Positions 19,001 through 27,429 of a DNA stretch of 64,000 nt are shown one piece after another. Source of the stretch: an uncultured Acetatifactor sp. (lineage in GTDB: Bacteria; Bacillota; Clostridia; Lachnospirales; Lachnospiraceae); the NCBI GenBank assembly GCA_934436245.1, contig CAKSAM010000001.1, forward strand, positions 1 to 64,000, in the 5' to 3' direction. The position numbers and the translations under genes are program-made. The stretch's first letter is position 1; every line of letters begins with the position of its first letter. The notes below the pieces were generated by a model that was given only the letters and a program-made list of their open reading frames with translations, was not told the DNA's origin and searched no databases.

Positions 19001-20017
19001 TTATTCCTCATATCCATTCGGATTGTTCTTCTGCCATCTCCAGGAATCTTCACACATTTCCTTGATGCCATTCTCAGCTTTCCAGCCAAGCTCCTTCTCT
19101 GCCAGAGAAGCATCGGAATAGCAGGTAGCGATATCGCCTGCACGACGGGGCTTGATCGCATAAGGAATCTTCACACCGGTAGCTGCTTCGAAGTTCTTCA
19201 CAATATCCAGAACGCTGTAGCCTACACCGGTTCCCAGGTTATAGATCTTCAGTCCAGCATTCTCCTCGATCTTCTTCAGAGCCTTCACATGACCCTTTGC
19301 CAGGTCTACGACATGGATGTAATCACGCACGCCGGTTCCGTCGGGGGTATCATAATCATCACCGAAGACACCCAGCTCTTTCAGCTTGCCAACTGCCACC
19401 TGTGTGATGTAAGGCATCAGATTGTTAGGGATACCGTTGGGGTTCTCACCGATGGTGCCGCTCTTGTGTGCTCCGATGGGGTTGAAATAACGCAGCAGGA
19501 TCACGTTCCATTCGGGATCTGCCTTCTGGATGTCGGTCAGGATCTGCTCCAGCATGGATTTGGTCCAGCCGTAAGGGTTGGTGCACTGTCCCTTGGGGCA
19601 TTCCTCTGTGATGGGAACAAATGCGGGATTACCGTATACGGTAGCGCTGGAGGAGAAGATGATGCTCTTCACGCCATGCTTTCTCATAACATCTACCAGA
19701 GTCAGTGTACCTGCAATATTGTTCTCGTAGTATTCCCAGGGCTTCTGTACAGATTCTCCGACTGCCTTCAGTCCTGCGAAATGGATGACAGCATCGATCT
19801 GTTCCTTACTGAAGATCTCCTCCAGTGCTTCACGATCCAGAATGTCTGCTTTATAAAAAGGAACCTTTTTGCCGGTGATGGCTTCTACTCTGGGGATTAC
19901 CTTCTCACTTGCATTGCAGAGATTATCCAATACAACAACATCATAGCCTGCCTGCTGTAATTCCACTACGGTATGACTGCCGATGAATCCGGCACCACCT
20001 GTTACCAAAATTCTCAT
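19001..20017 (-). CDS. galE: UDP-glucose 4-epimerase
   Basis: About 338 residues, the normal GalE length. It interconverts UDP-glucose and UDP-galactose using tightly bound NAD. The Rossmann motif GGAGFIG is at residues 7-13, the catalytic serine region is FSSSATVYG, and the YxxxK pair lies in NPYGWTKSM. The start at 20017 (MRILVTGG) is supported by AGGAG; the longer frame to 20077 lacks a site. It follows a UDP-sugar pyrophosphorylase gene on the same strand by about 170 bp, a natural pairing for nucleotide-sugar supply. Confidence 0.95.
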   Translation of the reverse strand: MRILVTGGAGFIGSHTVVELQQAGYDVVVLDNLCNASEKVIPRVEAITGKKVPFYKADILDREALEEIFSKEQIDAVIHFAGLKAVGESVQKPWEYYENNIAGTLTLVDVMRKHGVKSIIFSSSATVYGNPAFVPITEECPKGQCTNPYGWTKSMLEQILTDIQKADPEWNVILLRYFNPIGAHKSGTIGENPNGIPNNLMPYITQVAVGKLKELGVFGDDYDTPDGTGVRDYIHVVDLAKGHVKALKKIEENAGLKIYNLGTGVGYSVLDIVKNFEAATGVKIPYAIKPRRAGDIATCYSDASLAEKELGWKAENGIKEMCEDSWRWQKNNPNGYEE

Positions 20018-20190
20018 ACTCTCTCCTATCCGCCGCATGCCGGACAATACCATTTGTTCACTGCTGCGACCGCACAATCTCTCATCTGCCAGATCCGGAT
20101 GAGTTTATTTCTTCGTTTCTTACAGTATCAGATTACTGTAATTCTGTAGTTTCCTCAATAACCTTATGTTGTGAAAAGCTGTCGAAATGT

Positions 20191-21423
20191 TTACAGCACA
20201 ACACCATTCTCAACGAGCAGTTCTCTTGCACTCTCCACCGAATCCACACCGGTTTTATTCTTGATGGGGGCGAATTCTTTTCTTCTGACTACCTCAAAAG
20301 GCAGACAGCTGTCCATCTGGTGGATCATATCCAGTACCAGACTCTCGAATTTGTAGCCATTGGGTGTCTCCGGCTTTACCGGCTCTCCATCCTCGTCAAG
20401 ATACGGGATCTTTTTCTCTACAATGTGCAGGGGCATTTTCTCTTCCATGATCTTCTCCAGCTCCTGTACTTTAAAGAGATAATTCAGGATAACTCCATAA
20501 TTATACGCAGGTTCGCCCTTCTCATCCTTCGCATTCATCAGCTCATCGGTCAGCTCATAGTACTCCACGATGGAAGGTCTGCCGTCCTCCAGACACATAA
20601 CGCCTACCTTCTCATCCGGTGCATTCTTGCGTACCACCTTGGAGCCTACGACACAGTTTTTCTGAATAGTAGCACCGATAAAGCAAGGATCTGCAATACG
20701 CTGCAATACATTGTCTACGGCAAATACATTGATCCACTCGATGCCCTCACTATGTACGATATCCAGCATGCCGGTATTTTTCATGGAAATGAACCAGCCG
20801 CCGTTACCGTTGGGAGAGGTGGACAGCTTACCCTTCTCCTCCAGATAAATCTTACCCTCGTAGTCAGTAGCCGCAGCCATCTCCTGTTTGAAGAAATGCA
20901 CATACTCTGCGTTGTATCCAAAGAAGTCATGCTCCTTTAAAAAGGCGATAGTGGCATCGTTATTCTTATCACTGGTCATTACGAACAGATGGATCCATGC
21001 ATCTGCCTGATGCACGACTTCCATCAGATTATTGATCAGGCATTCAAAAATATATAACTCATGGGTAAGTCCCACATTGTACATTCCCTTGGGATTGTCA
21101 GAGCCTAATCTGGTACCCATGCCTCCCGCTAAAAGAACCGCAGCCACCTTGCCCTGACGGATCGCCTCAATACCGGTTGCCGTGAAATTCTCTCTGTTTG
21201 CCTCAATCTCATCTAACTGCATTGCAGCAAGAGGAGTGATCACTCCCTTTTTTGCCAGATCCTCCTTGTGCTTACAAGCTTCCAGAATGCTCATATCCGT
21301 AGTCTCGATCTGATCCAGAATCCCCTGCTTCTCTTCCTCGGTAAGCTCCCCGTAATACTTCAGAACATGTTCCTGACCATACTTGGCAAGCTTCTCCTTA
21401 GCCTGTTCCAGCGTCATACTCAT
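20191..21423 (-). CDS. UDP-sugar pyrophosphorylase (UDPGP family)
   Basis: About 410 residues of the eukaryote-like UDPGP/UAP1 nucleotidyltransferase family, which forms UDP-glucose or UDP-N-acetylhexosamine from UTP and a sugar 1-phosphate. The nucleotide-binding loop is LLAGGMGTRLGSDNPKGM near residue 100. Further family landmarks are LSTSPNGNGG and an FAVDN motif. Which sugar it uses cannot be told; the galE neighbour favours UDP-glucose/galactose metabolism. The start at 21423 has GGGAGG 7 nt upstream. A strong vegetative promoter lies at 21481-21509. Confidence 0.85.
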   Translation of the reverse strand: MSMTLEQAKEKLAKYGQEHVLKYYGELTEEEKQGILDQIETTDMSILEACKHKEDLAKKGVITPLAAMQLDEIEANRENFTATGIEAIRQGKVAAVLLAGGMGTRLGSDNPKGMYNVGLTHELYIFECLINNLMEVVHQADAWIHLFVMTSDKNNDATIAFLKEHDFFGYNAEYVHFFKQEMAAATDYEGKIYLEEKGKLSTSPNGNGGWFISMKNTGMLDIVHSEGIEWINVFAVDNVLQRIADPCFIGATIQKNCVVGSKVVRKNAPDEKVGVMCLEDGRPSIVEYYELTDELMNAKDEKGEPAYNYGVILNYLFKVQELEKIMEEKMPLHIVEKKIPYLDEDGEPVKPETPNGYKFESLVLDMIHQMDSCLPFEVVRRKEFAPIKNKTGVDSVESARELLVENGVVL

Positions 21424-21480
21424 ATTCCTACCTCCCATTTTCTTAAACTGTCATTTGTCAGCAACAGTCAATTTTTCTCT

Positions 21481-21509
21481 ATTATACTTGATATTCCCTA
21501 CTATTGCAA
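21481..21509 (-). promoter_or_regulatory. Vegetative promoter of the UDPGP gene
   Basis: Leftward TTGCAA (21509-21504), a 17-bp spacer and TATAAT (21486-21481), about 60 bp before the start codon. Confidence 0.65.
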
Positions 21510-21613
21510 ACCTAACTCCCGGGATCGTTTCCACCCCGTTAAGATTCTGTAAATGTGTTGCAAAGATTCTGTAAATAACTCGAAAAAATAGTGTTAAGGG
21601 TCGTTCAAAACTA

Positions 21614-21642
21614 TTCACCCGGGGAGATCCGTTTACTATAAT
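21614..21642 (+). promoter_or_regulatory. Promoter of the 47-residue peptide gene
   Basis: TTCACC (21614-21619), a 17-bp spacer and perfect TATAAT (21637-21642), about 70 bp before the ATG at 21711. Confidence 0.55.
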
Positions 21643-21710
21643 ACGGTATGTGAGGTTTTAAGAGCTTCATCGAATGCTTTACAAAATGACAGAAAGTTGA
21701 GGAATTCATT

Positions 21711-21854
21711 ATGAATATTGGAATTTTAATCATTGCAATCGTAGGCGGTGCCACCGGACTTTTATCCACAGCATATCTGGCAGTCAGTTTCCCTGCTGTG
21801 ATCCTGTGGAAGCTCTATCGCAGAGTGGTTCACAGAATTCCTCTCACCCAATAG
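21711..21854 (+). CDS. Small 47-residue membrane peptide
   Basis: A short reading frame, MNIGILIIAIVGGATG... to IPLTQ. It is made of one hydrophobic helix (about residues 3-33, with glycines) and a basic C-terminal tail (KLYRRVVHR). GAGG lies 8 nt before the ATG, a well-formed promoter lies upstream and a hairpin terminator follows, which together support a real gene. The design (single helix plus positive tail) is shared by small membrane regulators and type I toxins. No antisense RNA signature was seen, so the role stays open. Confidence 0.55.
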   Translation: MNIGILIIAIVGGATGLLSTAYLAVSFPAVILWKLYRRVVHRIPLTQ

Positions 21855-21884
21855 TAATAAGTTAGCTACAAACACTTTCCCTCT

Positions 21885-21917
21885 AAAAAGGACCCGGAAG
21901 CTTTTGCCCGGGTCCCT
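21885..21917. terminator. Terminator between convergent genes
   Basis: GGACCCGG and CCGGGTCC form a GC-rich stem. The T-run is best on the leftward strand (serving the gene ending at 21962), but it also lies 35 bp after the small peptide gene. Confidence 0.7.
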
Positions 21918-21961
21918 TGTCGTATTTGCATATTCTGTTGCAATTCCGGCTACTATCATTC

Positions 21962-23734
21962 CTATTCCTGTACCGGGTCCCAGTTTTCATCCACCAAGGT
22001 CGCAGTTACTGTAATTCCCTCCGGTGCATTTTCTGCACAGATCACCAGGTAGAACATCTCCTCCTCTTCTTCGTCCACGATATATTCTGAAGGATCCTCG
22101 ATCTTAAACACAGAGAAGCCTTCCGGATACTGCTGCATCTCCAGAAATCCTCTCTCTGAAAGGGCTTCGTGATAAGCTTCTATTACTGCCTCGTTGTCTC
22201 TGCAGGCATAGGTCTTCACGGAAGCAAATCTGCCTTCCTCACTGTCCGTCTCCGTGAGGCCTTCCAACACGTCAGCCGGATATACAATATCCTGTTTCAC
22301 GGCTTCCAGGTATTCCGATGACCTGCCGATACTCTGCCAGATCTCCAGGGTTTCTTTTCCGTCCTCGGAACAGATCATGAGCACCAGACTCAAAGCCAGG
22401 ATAATTCCGTAGATGCCCAGGGCTGCTGCCAGTATTTTGGCATAGGGGTTCTCCGGCTGTCCCAGATTCGTATAGGATGTGATGATCCAGCCGAAATTCC
22501 GGTAATCCACTGCTGCATTACAGTAGTCACATACTCCGCCGCCTAAGATATCCACACTGCCACCGCAGTTCGGGCATTTGTATTCCCGAAGTGCCTTACC
22601 ATGCTGTGTCACGATCTCCTGTCTGCCTTCCAGTTCCAGTCGCAGCTTCTCATAGCGGTTGCGGATTTTACTACCCGTATCCTGCGTCAGGCGCATTTTC
22701 ACTTCCACGCTCAATCTGTACCGGTCCTCCACTGCTTCCGCTTCCAGAAAACGTACGCCGCAGATACAACAATCCACCACATTCTGATACCGCTCCACCG
22801 TACCTGTCAGATCACAGGCTGCGAAAAAGCGCACCTGCTCTGCGGTATCTGCCATGTGGATCATCCGCAGCTGGTACTCCAGATTCTGTAGGAAATTACC
22901 TGTGGAAAATTGGGGGATCAGAGCCTTTACTTTTGACTCGTCCTGAATCTTTGGTTTTCTATGTTTCTCCATTACAACAATCATTACTATGAATATGATC
23001 GCCATGAAAAACAGAGATTGGAAAAACACCGGAGCAAATCCAATGCCAAGCATCATTGCCGCTGCCGCTTTGACTGCATTATAACCATTTCTCCCCAAAG
23101 CCAGCAGCAAAAACATAATGCCGCCCGCACAGATTGCCAGCAGTGCAAGGGCAACCGCTACGATTCCTACCGTCACTCCGGCTTTGATAAAGTTGGAAAT
23201 GCTTTTCTGCCTTGCGTTCTCTTCCAACGAGAAGCCGGATACTTTCGTCTCGAAATCACTGACCAGAAACTTTGCTCCGCAGGCATCACAGCCGTCGATA
23301 TAGCTGGATAATTTCCCTTCATGACCACAGTTGGGGCAGATTGCCATATCCCCCTGCACATCCGCTTTCAAAAAATTGGCTTCCACGATCTCCGGTGTCT
23401 TCAGGGTCGTGATTTTTTTCCCTTTGCGGTAATAGGTACGCCTCATCTTCACAGCTTTGGTCCGGTGGCAGGTGTAATCATAGCCGTCCTTTTTCGGGCC
23501 ATCGTAATCCGCCGGCCGCACCGGTTCCTGCATTTCCATATCCACCGTCAGGTCCCGCTGCTGCAATCTTTTCCCACTTAAGCGGAGGCTCTGCCAGAAG
23601 GGCTGTGTCGTCTGTTCCATCAGCTTCTGCTCTGCTTTTGCATTTCCCTGATAGAAGGCCTTCAGTTCCCCGTAAAAGTCTTCTGTCCGTCCTTCGATCT
23701 CTTTCCGTGCATCATTCAGGAACTCTGTTGCCAT
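21962..23734 (-). CDS. Zinc-ribbon multi-domain membrane protein
   Basis: About 590 residues. Order: a charged helical N-terminus, a zinc ribbon (CPNCGHEG...CDACG, near residues 135-155), two hydrophobic segments (about 185-260), a soluble region of about 120 residues, a second zinc ribbon (CPNCGG...CDYCN), another transmembrane helix, and an acidic C-terminal domain. Bridging-type membrane proteins with zinc ribbons are common in Lachnospiraceae and uncharacterised. The soluble region after the first helices resembles Tim44-like domains in spirit, but I cannot confirm this. The start at 23734 is chosen for GGGGAG 6 nt upstream. Confidence 0.6.
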   Translation of the reverse strand: MATEFLNDARKEIEGRTEDFYGELKAFYQGNAKAEQKLMEQTTQPFWQSLRLSGKRLQQRDLTVDMEMQEPVRPADYDGPKKDGYDYTCHRTKAVKMRRTYYRKGKKITTLKTPEIVEANFLKADVQGDMAICPNCGHEGKLSSYIDGCDACGAKFLVSDFETKVSGFSLEENARQKSISNFIKAGVTVGIVAVALALLAICAGGIMFLLLALGRNGYNAVKAAAAMMLGIGFAPVFFQSLFFMAIIFIVMIVVMEKHRKPKIQDESKVKALIPQFSTGNFLQNLEYQLRMIHMADTAEQVRFFAACDLTGTVERYQNVVDCCICGVRFLEAEAVEDRYRLSVEVKMRLTQDTGSKIRNRYEKLRLELEGRQEIVTQHGKALREYKCPNCGGSVDILGGGVCDYCNAAVDYRNFGWIITSYTNLGQPENPYAKILAAALGIYGIILALSLVLMICSEDGKETLEIWQSIGRSSEYLEAVKQDIVYPADVLEGLTETDSEEGRFASVKTYACRDNEAVIEAYHEALSERGFLEMQQYPEGFSVFKIEDPSEYIVDEEEEEMFYLVICAENAPEGITVTATLVDENWDPVQE

Positions 23735-23842
23735 CGTATTCTCCCCACATAAATGTAATACGTGATATGAATTCATTATATAAGGTCTTTTCCAGCATTT
23801 CAAGATGCCTTTCCGTATAGGAATTATTGGCTGTTCGAATGT

Positions 23843-24094
23843 CTAGTGCTGATGGAGATATTTTTCTCTGGTAGCCAGTCCGCCCCGGATATGTCGTTCA
23901 GACTTGTTGATATCCAGAACCTTTCTTGCCTGCTTCGCCAACGACGGATTCACCTGCGCAAGGCGCTCTGTTACATCCTTATGTACCGTGCTTTTCGAGA
24001 TGCCAAATGCTTTCGCTGTCTGCCGCACTGTGGCGTTGTGATCGATGATATAGTTGGCTATCCCTATAGCTCGTTCTTCAATATAGTCTTTCAA
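23843..24094 (-). CDS. spoIIID: Stage III sporulation transcriptional regulator SpoIIID
   Basis: An 83-residue DNA-binding protein, the usual SpoIIID length. The helix-turn-helix is in TVRQTAKAFGISKSTVHKDV, and the basic C-terminal extension (KSERHIRGGLATREKY) is the second DNA contact. In B. subtilis and clostridia it adjusts the mother-cell sigma-E regulon and helps switch on sigma-K. The start codon is TTG (24094), 7 nt after GAGGGG. Immediately upstream are a sigma-E-like promoter and an inverted repeat covering the ribosome binding site. A truncated paralogue lies at 28574-28726. Confidence 0.95.
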   Translation of the reverse strand: MKDYIEERAIGIANYIIDHNATVRQTAKAFGISKSTVHKDVTERLAQVNPSLAKQARKVLDINKSERHIRGGLATREKYLHQH

Positions 24095-24099
24095 AGGAA

Positions 24100-24147
24100 A
24101 ACCCCTCAGGATACTTTTTTACAGTGTATGAAAGTATCTGAGGGGTT
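24100..24147 (-). promoter_or_regulatory. spoIIID: Inverted repeat covering the spoIIID ribosome binding site
   Basis: AACCCCTCAG-ATACTTT (leftward strand, 24147-24131) pairs with AAAGTATCCTGAGGGGTT (24117-24100), a 17-bp stem with one bulged base. The second arm contains GAGGGG, the Shine-Dalgarno sequence of spoIIID. A transcript containing both arms would hide it. Confidence 0.65.
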
Positions 24148-24151
24148 ATGA
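24123..24151 (-). promoter_or_regulatory. spoIIID: Sigma-E-like promoter of spoIIID
   Basis: Leftward TCATAAC (24151-24145), a 14-bp spacer and CATACACT (24130-24123) match the sigma-E consensus TCATATT / CATACAnT closely. Expected initiation near 24116 lies after the first arm of the inverted repeat. Confidence 0.65.
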
Positions 24152-24172
24152 TAGGGATTCTGTTTGATTTCA

Positions 24173-24313
24173 TTATAGCTGGTCAATTTCCTGCCAAGCT
24201 TCTTCGATGGTGTATACTTCGCCGGATTTCATACTACTGATACCTTCGGCAAGGTGTTCATAAAGTTCATCTACTCCTTCTATATCTGATTTTTTTCGTA
24301 TTTTGTTATCCAT
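24173..24313 (-). CDS. Small 46-residue antitoxin-like protein
   Basis: A short reading frame (MDNKIRKKSDIEGV... to EEAWQEIDQL). Its ATG overlaps the stop codon of the RloB-like gene (ATGGATAA overlap), so it is probably translationally coupled to it. A basic start is followed by an acidic, helical C-terminus with MKSGEVYTIEEAWQEID, similar in style to short antitoxins of type II modules that end in a YT-EEA-E-D helix. No classical RelE/ParE toxin is adjacent. It may be a third component or regulator of the defence operon. Family assignment is uncertain. Confidence 0.6.
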   Translation of the reverse strand: MDNKIRKKSDIEGVDELYEHLAEGISSMKSGEVYTIEEAWQEIDQL

Positions 24314-24953
24314 TTGCCTTTCCTCTAATCATCCCCACCAACCTATGCACTGTCGTCCCTGGGCACATTTCTGATGGTTTCTTTTTGCCTTCTCGTTTGC
24401 ATTGCTCCAGCTTTTGCTGTGCTATCCGTATTGCTTTTTCCTCATTACCGGCATTGCTGATTTTTCCATACATCTTTTCATCTGACTTGGAATACTTCTG
24501 TCCTGTCTTGCTCTCATATACTCGTCCGAACTCAGAGCAGCATGTCCATGAATCTTGAATTGCCGGCATTGCACCAAAATAAGCATACATCCATATTTCA
24601 AAGCAAGGATTGGACCATCCTACTTGTATGTCTTTTTTCTCTGCCTCAGCGATGATTTGATCAAATTCTATTACCTGATCTCTGTCAAACACAATCCAGG
24701 GAATTCGGTATTGTGCCTCATAAGCTGTAAGTTCCAAGCATTTATCAATCATACTTCTTGTCTTTGTTTCTAGGACTTTAATGACAAGTTTGTTTCTAAC
24801 TTTTTCCGGCAAGGATTGATGTAATCCTGTAAAAAAGCAACGTTCTGTCCCTTCTGTGTCTGTAACGATCAAGTAATATCCCAATTCCGGTACTTTGATT
24901 GTTCTTCTTTGCTCTCTTGTCTTTCTATTCCCTCTTCTATCCCCTTTTGCCAT
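24306..24953 (-). CDS. RloB/AbiLii-like TOPRIM protein
   Basis: About 215 residues of the RloB family. The N-terminal basic stretch is followed by YLIVTDTEGTERCFFTGL, the acidic EG-T-E motif of the family. WIVFDRDQV supplies the later DxD of a TOPRIM-like nuclease fold, and WSNPCFEIWMYAYF is the conserved C-terminal block. RloB proteins pair with AAA-15/21 ATPases in abortive-infection systems (AbiL; related in design to PARIS). The ATG at 24953 is preferred to the TTG at 24959 because GGGAGG lies 7 nt before it, inside the ATPase gene; the two genes are 2 bp apart. Confidence 0.8.
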   Translation of the reverse strand: MAKGDRRGNRKTREQRRTIKVPELGYYLIVTDTEGTERCFFTGLHQSLPEKVRNKLVIKVLETKTRSMIDKCLELTAYEAQYRIPWIVFDRDQVIEFDQIIAEAEKKDIQVGWSNPCFEIWMYAYFGAMPAIQDSWTCCSEFGRVYESKTGQKYSKSDEKMYGKISNAGNEEKAIRIAQQKLEQCKREGKKKPSEMCPGTTVHRLVGMIRGKANG

Positions 24954-24955
24954 GC

Positions 24956-26218
24956 TCAATCCTCCCTAAACATATCAATACTCTTTAAGGTCGGAATAGC
25001 ACCATACTTACCAATCAGATAATTCTTCTCATAGCTTTCGTCCTTACGAATACGTGCTCCATCCTCATCCACAAAATCTGCAAGAGAATATAATGTTGAA
25101 ACACCTCGGTCATCCTTTTCAACAAACCAGATTTCATCACGACGCAGCAACTGATTTGAAAGTTGCCAGGTATCATGCGTTGTAAATACAAGTTGCGCAT
25201 GGTTAATATTAATATTTGGGTTCAAGAATGTAAGCAAAAAGTTTCTTACCAAAAGCGGATGCAGGCGAGCATTTAATTCATCAATGAAAAATACGCTTCC
25301 CTTTTCCAATACTTCCTGCAATTCCGGGTAAAGAGCAAACATCTTCAATGTTCCCGCTGACTCTGCACCTAATGGTATCTCTGCCATTTCATCAGAATCA
25401 ATCTTCTTATGAAGCGCATTAATCTTATATTTTTCTTCCTTTGATTCACCATCACTCGGAACCTTTTCTATCTGAAAGTCCTTAATATGTTCATCAAAAG
25501 ATGCAAAGTATTCCACAACCTTCTGCTGAACGTTCTTGTCATCCACAAAGCCTCTCGGCAATCTGCGTGATAAGAAAAAATTAGTAACCGGATCACCAAA
25601 ATCTGCAAATTCATTTGTCAAGAACCAGTCTCTGATTGCCTTACATTTGCTAATTTTTAACTTAGCCCCTAAAGAAGCAATCAACACCTGCTTTTCCAAC
25701 GCAATCTTTATATTATCCCTGCTGTTCTTCGGCAAGCCTGATAAATCTAATTCACTGTTAGAATTTCCACGGTAAAATACTGTACTGTACTTTCTGGCTG
25801 TCTTAGCCTTAGAATTCAGCCATTCCTCTGTTACACCTTCCTGATTGATGCAGAATCCATAATTATATGTCTTCTCGTTCTTATCTCCTGGAATAGTGAA
25901 ATAGACCTCAAAACTGGACTCTGCATCTGCTGACGTGGAATCAAACAAAAACGGAGTAGGTCTATACTCCTCAAATATCTCTTCCTCATCTCCGTACTTG
26001 AAAGAATCCACTACATACTCAGCCATATACTCAAATGCACTGTATATATTTGACTTGCCACTTGCGTTTGCTCCGTAAATGGCAGCAACCGGCAGTATCT
26101 TTTCGCTTCCGATGGTCACAACTCTTTCAGAAAACTCTGTCATCTTAGTAGCAGATAAATCCAACGTTGCTTCTTCTCTAAAAGATCTAAAATTTTTAAA
26201 ATTAAATTGTATCAACAT
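24956..26218 (-). CDS. AAA ATPase, RloA/AbiLi-like defence protein
   Basis: About 420 residues of the ABC/SMC-like AAA_15/AAA_21 ATPase group found in OLD, PARIS and AbiL defence systems. Family start: MLIQFNFKNFRSF. Walker A is YGANASGKSNI (about residues 48-58), Walker B VFFIDELNARLHPLL in the last third, and the switch histidine lies in TTHDTW. The start at 26218 is chosen for GAGGTAG 8 nt before it. The longer frame to 26344 would add a low-complexity tail over a GAAGATAGAAAA tandem repeat. It forms a three-gene operon with the RloB-like and antitoxin-like genes. Confidence 0.85.
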   Translation of the reverse strand: MLIQFNFKNFRSFREEATLDLSATKMTEFSERVVTIGSEKILPVAAIYGANASGKSNIYSAFEYMAEYVVDSFKYGDEEEIFEEYRPTPFLFDSTSADAESSFEVYFTIPGDKNEKTYNYGFCINQEGVTEEWLNSKAKTARKYSTVFYRGNSNSELDLSGLPKNSRDNIKIALEKQVLIASLGAKLKISKCKAIRDWFLTNEFADFGDPVTNFFLSRRLPRGFVDDKNVQQKVVEYFASFDEHIKDFQIEKVPSDGESKEEKYKINALHKKIDSDEMAEIPLGAESAGTLKMFALYPELQEVLEKGSVFFIDELNARLHPLLVRNFLLTFLNPNININHAQLVFTTHDTWQLSNQLLRRDEIWFVEKDDRGVSTLYSLADFVDEDGARIRKDESYEKNYLIGKYGAIPTLKSIDMFRED

Positions 26219-26342
26219 AATTACTACCTCATCTTCTTTTCTATCTTCTTTTCTATCTTCTATTATATGCATTTTTTTAAAATAATCAACATCTAAATGT
26301 GGTTTTTTCTCATTTTGATGTTGATTATTTATTTTTAATAAC

Positions 26343-26375
26343 AAAACAAAAGCAAGGATCTCACCTTGCTCCTTT
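26343..26375 (-). terminator. Orphan leftward terminator
   Basis: AGCAAGG and CCTTGCT form a 7-bp stem followed on the leftward strand by TTTTGTTTT. No leftward gene lies upstream of it now, suggesting that one was lost. The rest of the gap 26219-26544 holds the promoter of the next gene. Confidence 0.45.
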
Positions 26376-26480
26376 TACCAAGCACATAATTTCTCCCTGT
26401 TTTCCGATAAGTTGCAATAAATTTTTACCATGATCTTACAAAATGCAGTCGTATGTTTTACGCTATTCGTTTATGATGTA

Positions 26481-26509
26481 TTGTAGGATTTTATGAATCA
26501 AGGTAATAT
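26481..26509 (+). promoter_or_regulatory. Promoter of the polyferredoxin gene
   Basis: TTGTAG (26481-26486), a 17-bp spacer and TAATAT (26504-26509), about 35 bp before the ATG. Confidence 0.45.
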
Positions 26510-26544
26510 TATTTTAAAAAATGAAAACGGAGGAGCATGGGATA

Positions 26545-27390
26545 ATGATGAGAAAAAATAAAATACTTCGCAAATATGTACCGTCAGTTCTGCTGTTTTT
26601 GTTATTTGAGGCAGTGGCAGTCGCACTATGGATTGCAAAGGATAACTTGTTTTATCTGTTGAATTTCAGCTACATCGGAGGCTGTCTTGCATTGGGGACA
26701 GTTCTTTTTACTGCCGGAAAACGCTATGCCCGACATTTTGTACAACTGGCAGTAGGGAGCTATATGTTGCTGTATCTTGGCATAATCTCTCGCGAAAATA
26801 TGCAGATTGAGGGCTTTTGGTACTATCTGTTTCTGGGTGTTTTCGAGGCGGCAACGATTCATTATGCGGTGGCAAAGATTTTTGGACCGCTGGTCTTCGG
26901 ACGGGGATGGTGCGGCTATGCCTGCTGGACAGCTATGGTGCTGGATTTTCTGCCTTACAAGCAGCCAAAAAAGGCCCGAAAAGAAAAGTTAGGCATTTTG
27001 CGTTATGTGATGTTTGCGCTATCCCTGACAGTGGTTTCCTGCCTGTTTTTGATGAAAATCGCTCATCTGGAGGAGATCATGTTCCTGATGTTTCTTGCAG
27101 GGAATGCCGTTTACTATATTTCCGGCATTGTGCTGGCCTTTGTATTGAAAGATAACCGCGCATTCTGCAAGTATCTGTGTCCGGTTACGGTATTTCTTAA
27201 GCCGATGAGCTACTTTTCGCTTCTGCGCGTCCATTGTGATGAAAATAAATGTGTCCATTGTGGCAAATGCCTGCAGGTTTGCCCTATGAATGTCGAAGTC
27301 AACAAAGAATCTCGCAAGCGAAAAAACGCAACTGAGTGCATTCTCTGTTACGAATGTACAAAAGCCTGCCCCACCAAAGCGCTGCATTAA
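26545..27390 (+). CDS. NapH/NosR-like membrane polyferredoxin
   Basis: About 281 residues. Four to six transmembrane helices carry the conserved loop FGRGWCGYACWTAMVLDFLPYK, then KYLCPVTVFLKP. Two C-terminal [4Fe-4S] ferredoxin motifs follow, CVHCGKCLQVCP and CILCYECTKACP. Proteins of this family pass electrons across or along the membrane to partner reductases. No reductase is adjacent, so the partner is unknown. The start at 26545 is chosen because GGAGGAG lies 9 nt before it, though an ATG at 26521 is possible. It is the only rightward gene of the island. Confidence 0.8.
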   Translation: MMRKNKILRKYVPSVLLFLLFEAVAVALWIAKDNLFYLLNFSYIGGCLALGTVLFTAGKRYARHFVQLAVGSYMLLYLGIISRENMQIEGFWYYLFLGVFEAATIHYAVAKIFGPLVFGRGWCGYACWTAMVLDFLPYKQPKKARKEKLGILRYVMFALSLTVVSCLFLMKIAHLEEIMFLMFLAGNAVYYISGIVLAFVLKDNRAFCKYLCPVTVFLKPMSYFSLLRVHCDENKCVHCGKCLQVCPMNVEVNKESRKRKNATECILCYECTKACPTKALH

Positions 27391-27429
27391 GGCGCTCCCC
27401 GGGGTTGCACATTGTACCATTTTCAACTC

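Noticed and set aside
24306-26218. PARIS system (AriA/AriB)
   Set aside because: The ATPase fits the wider group, but the second protein matches RloB rather than the DUF4435 protein AriB, so AbiL/RloAB-like is the better name.
26219-26344. N-terminal extension of the defence ATPase
   Set aside because: Encodes a low-complexity GAAGATAGAAAA repeat; the family start MLIQFNFKNFRSF has the good ribosome binding site.
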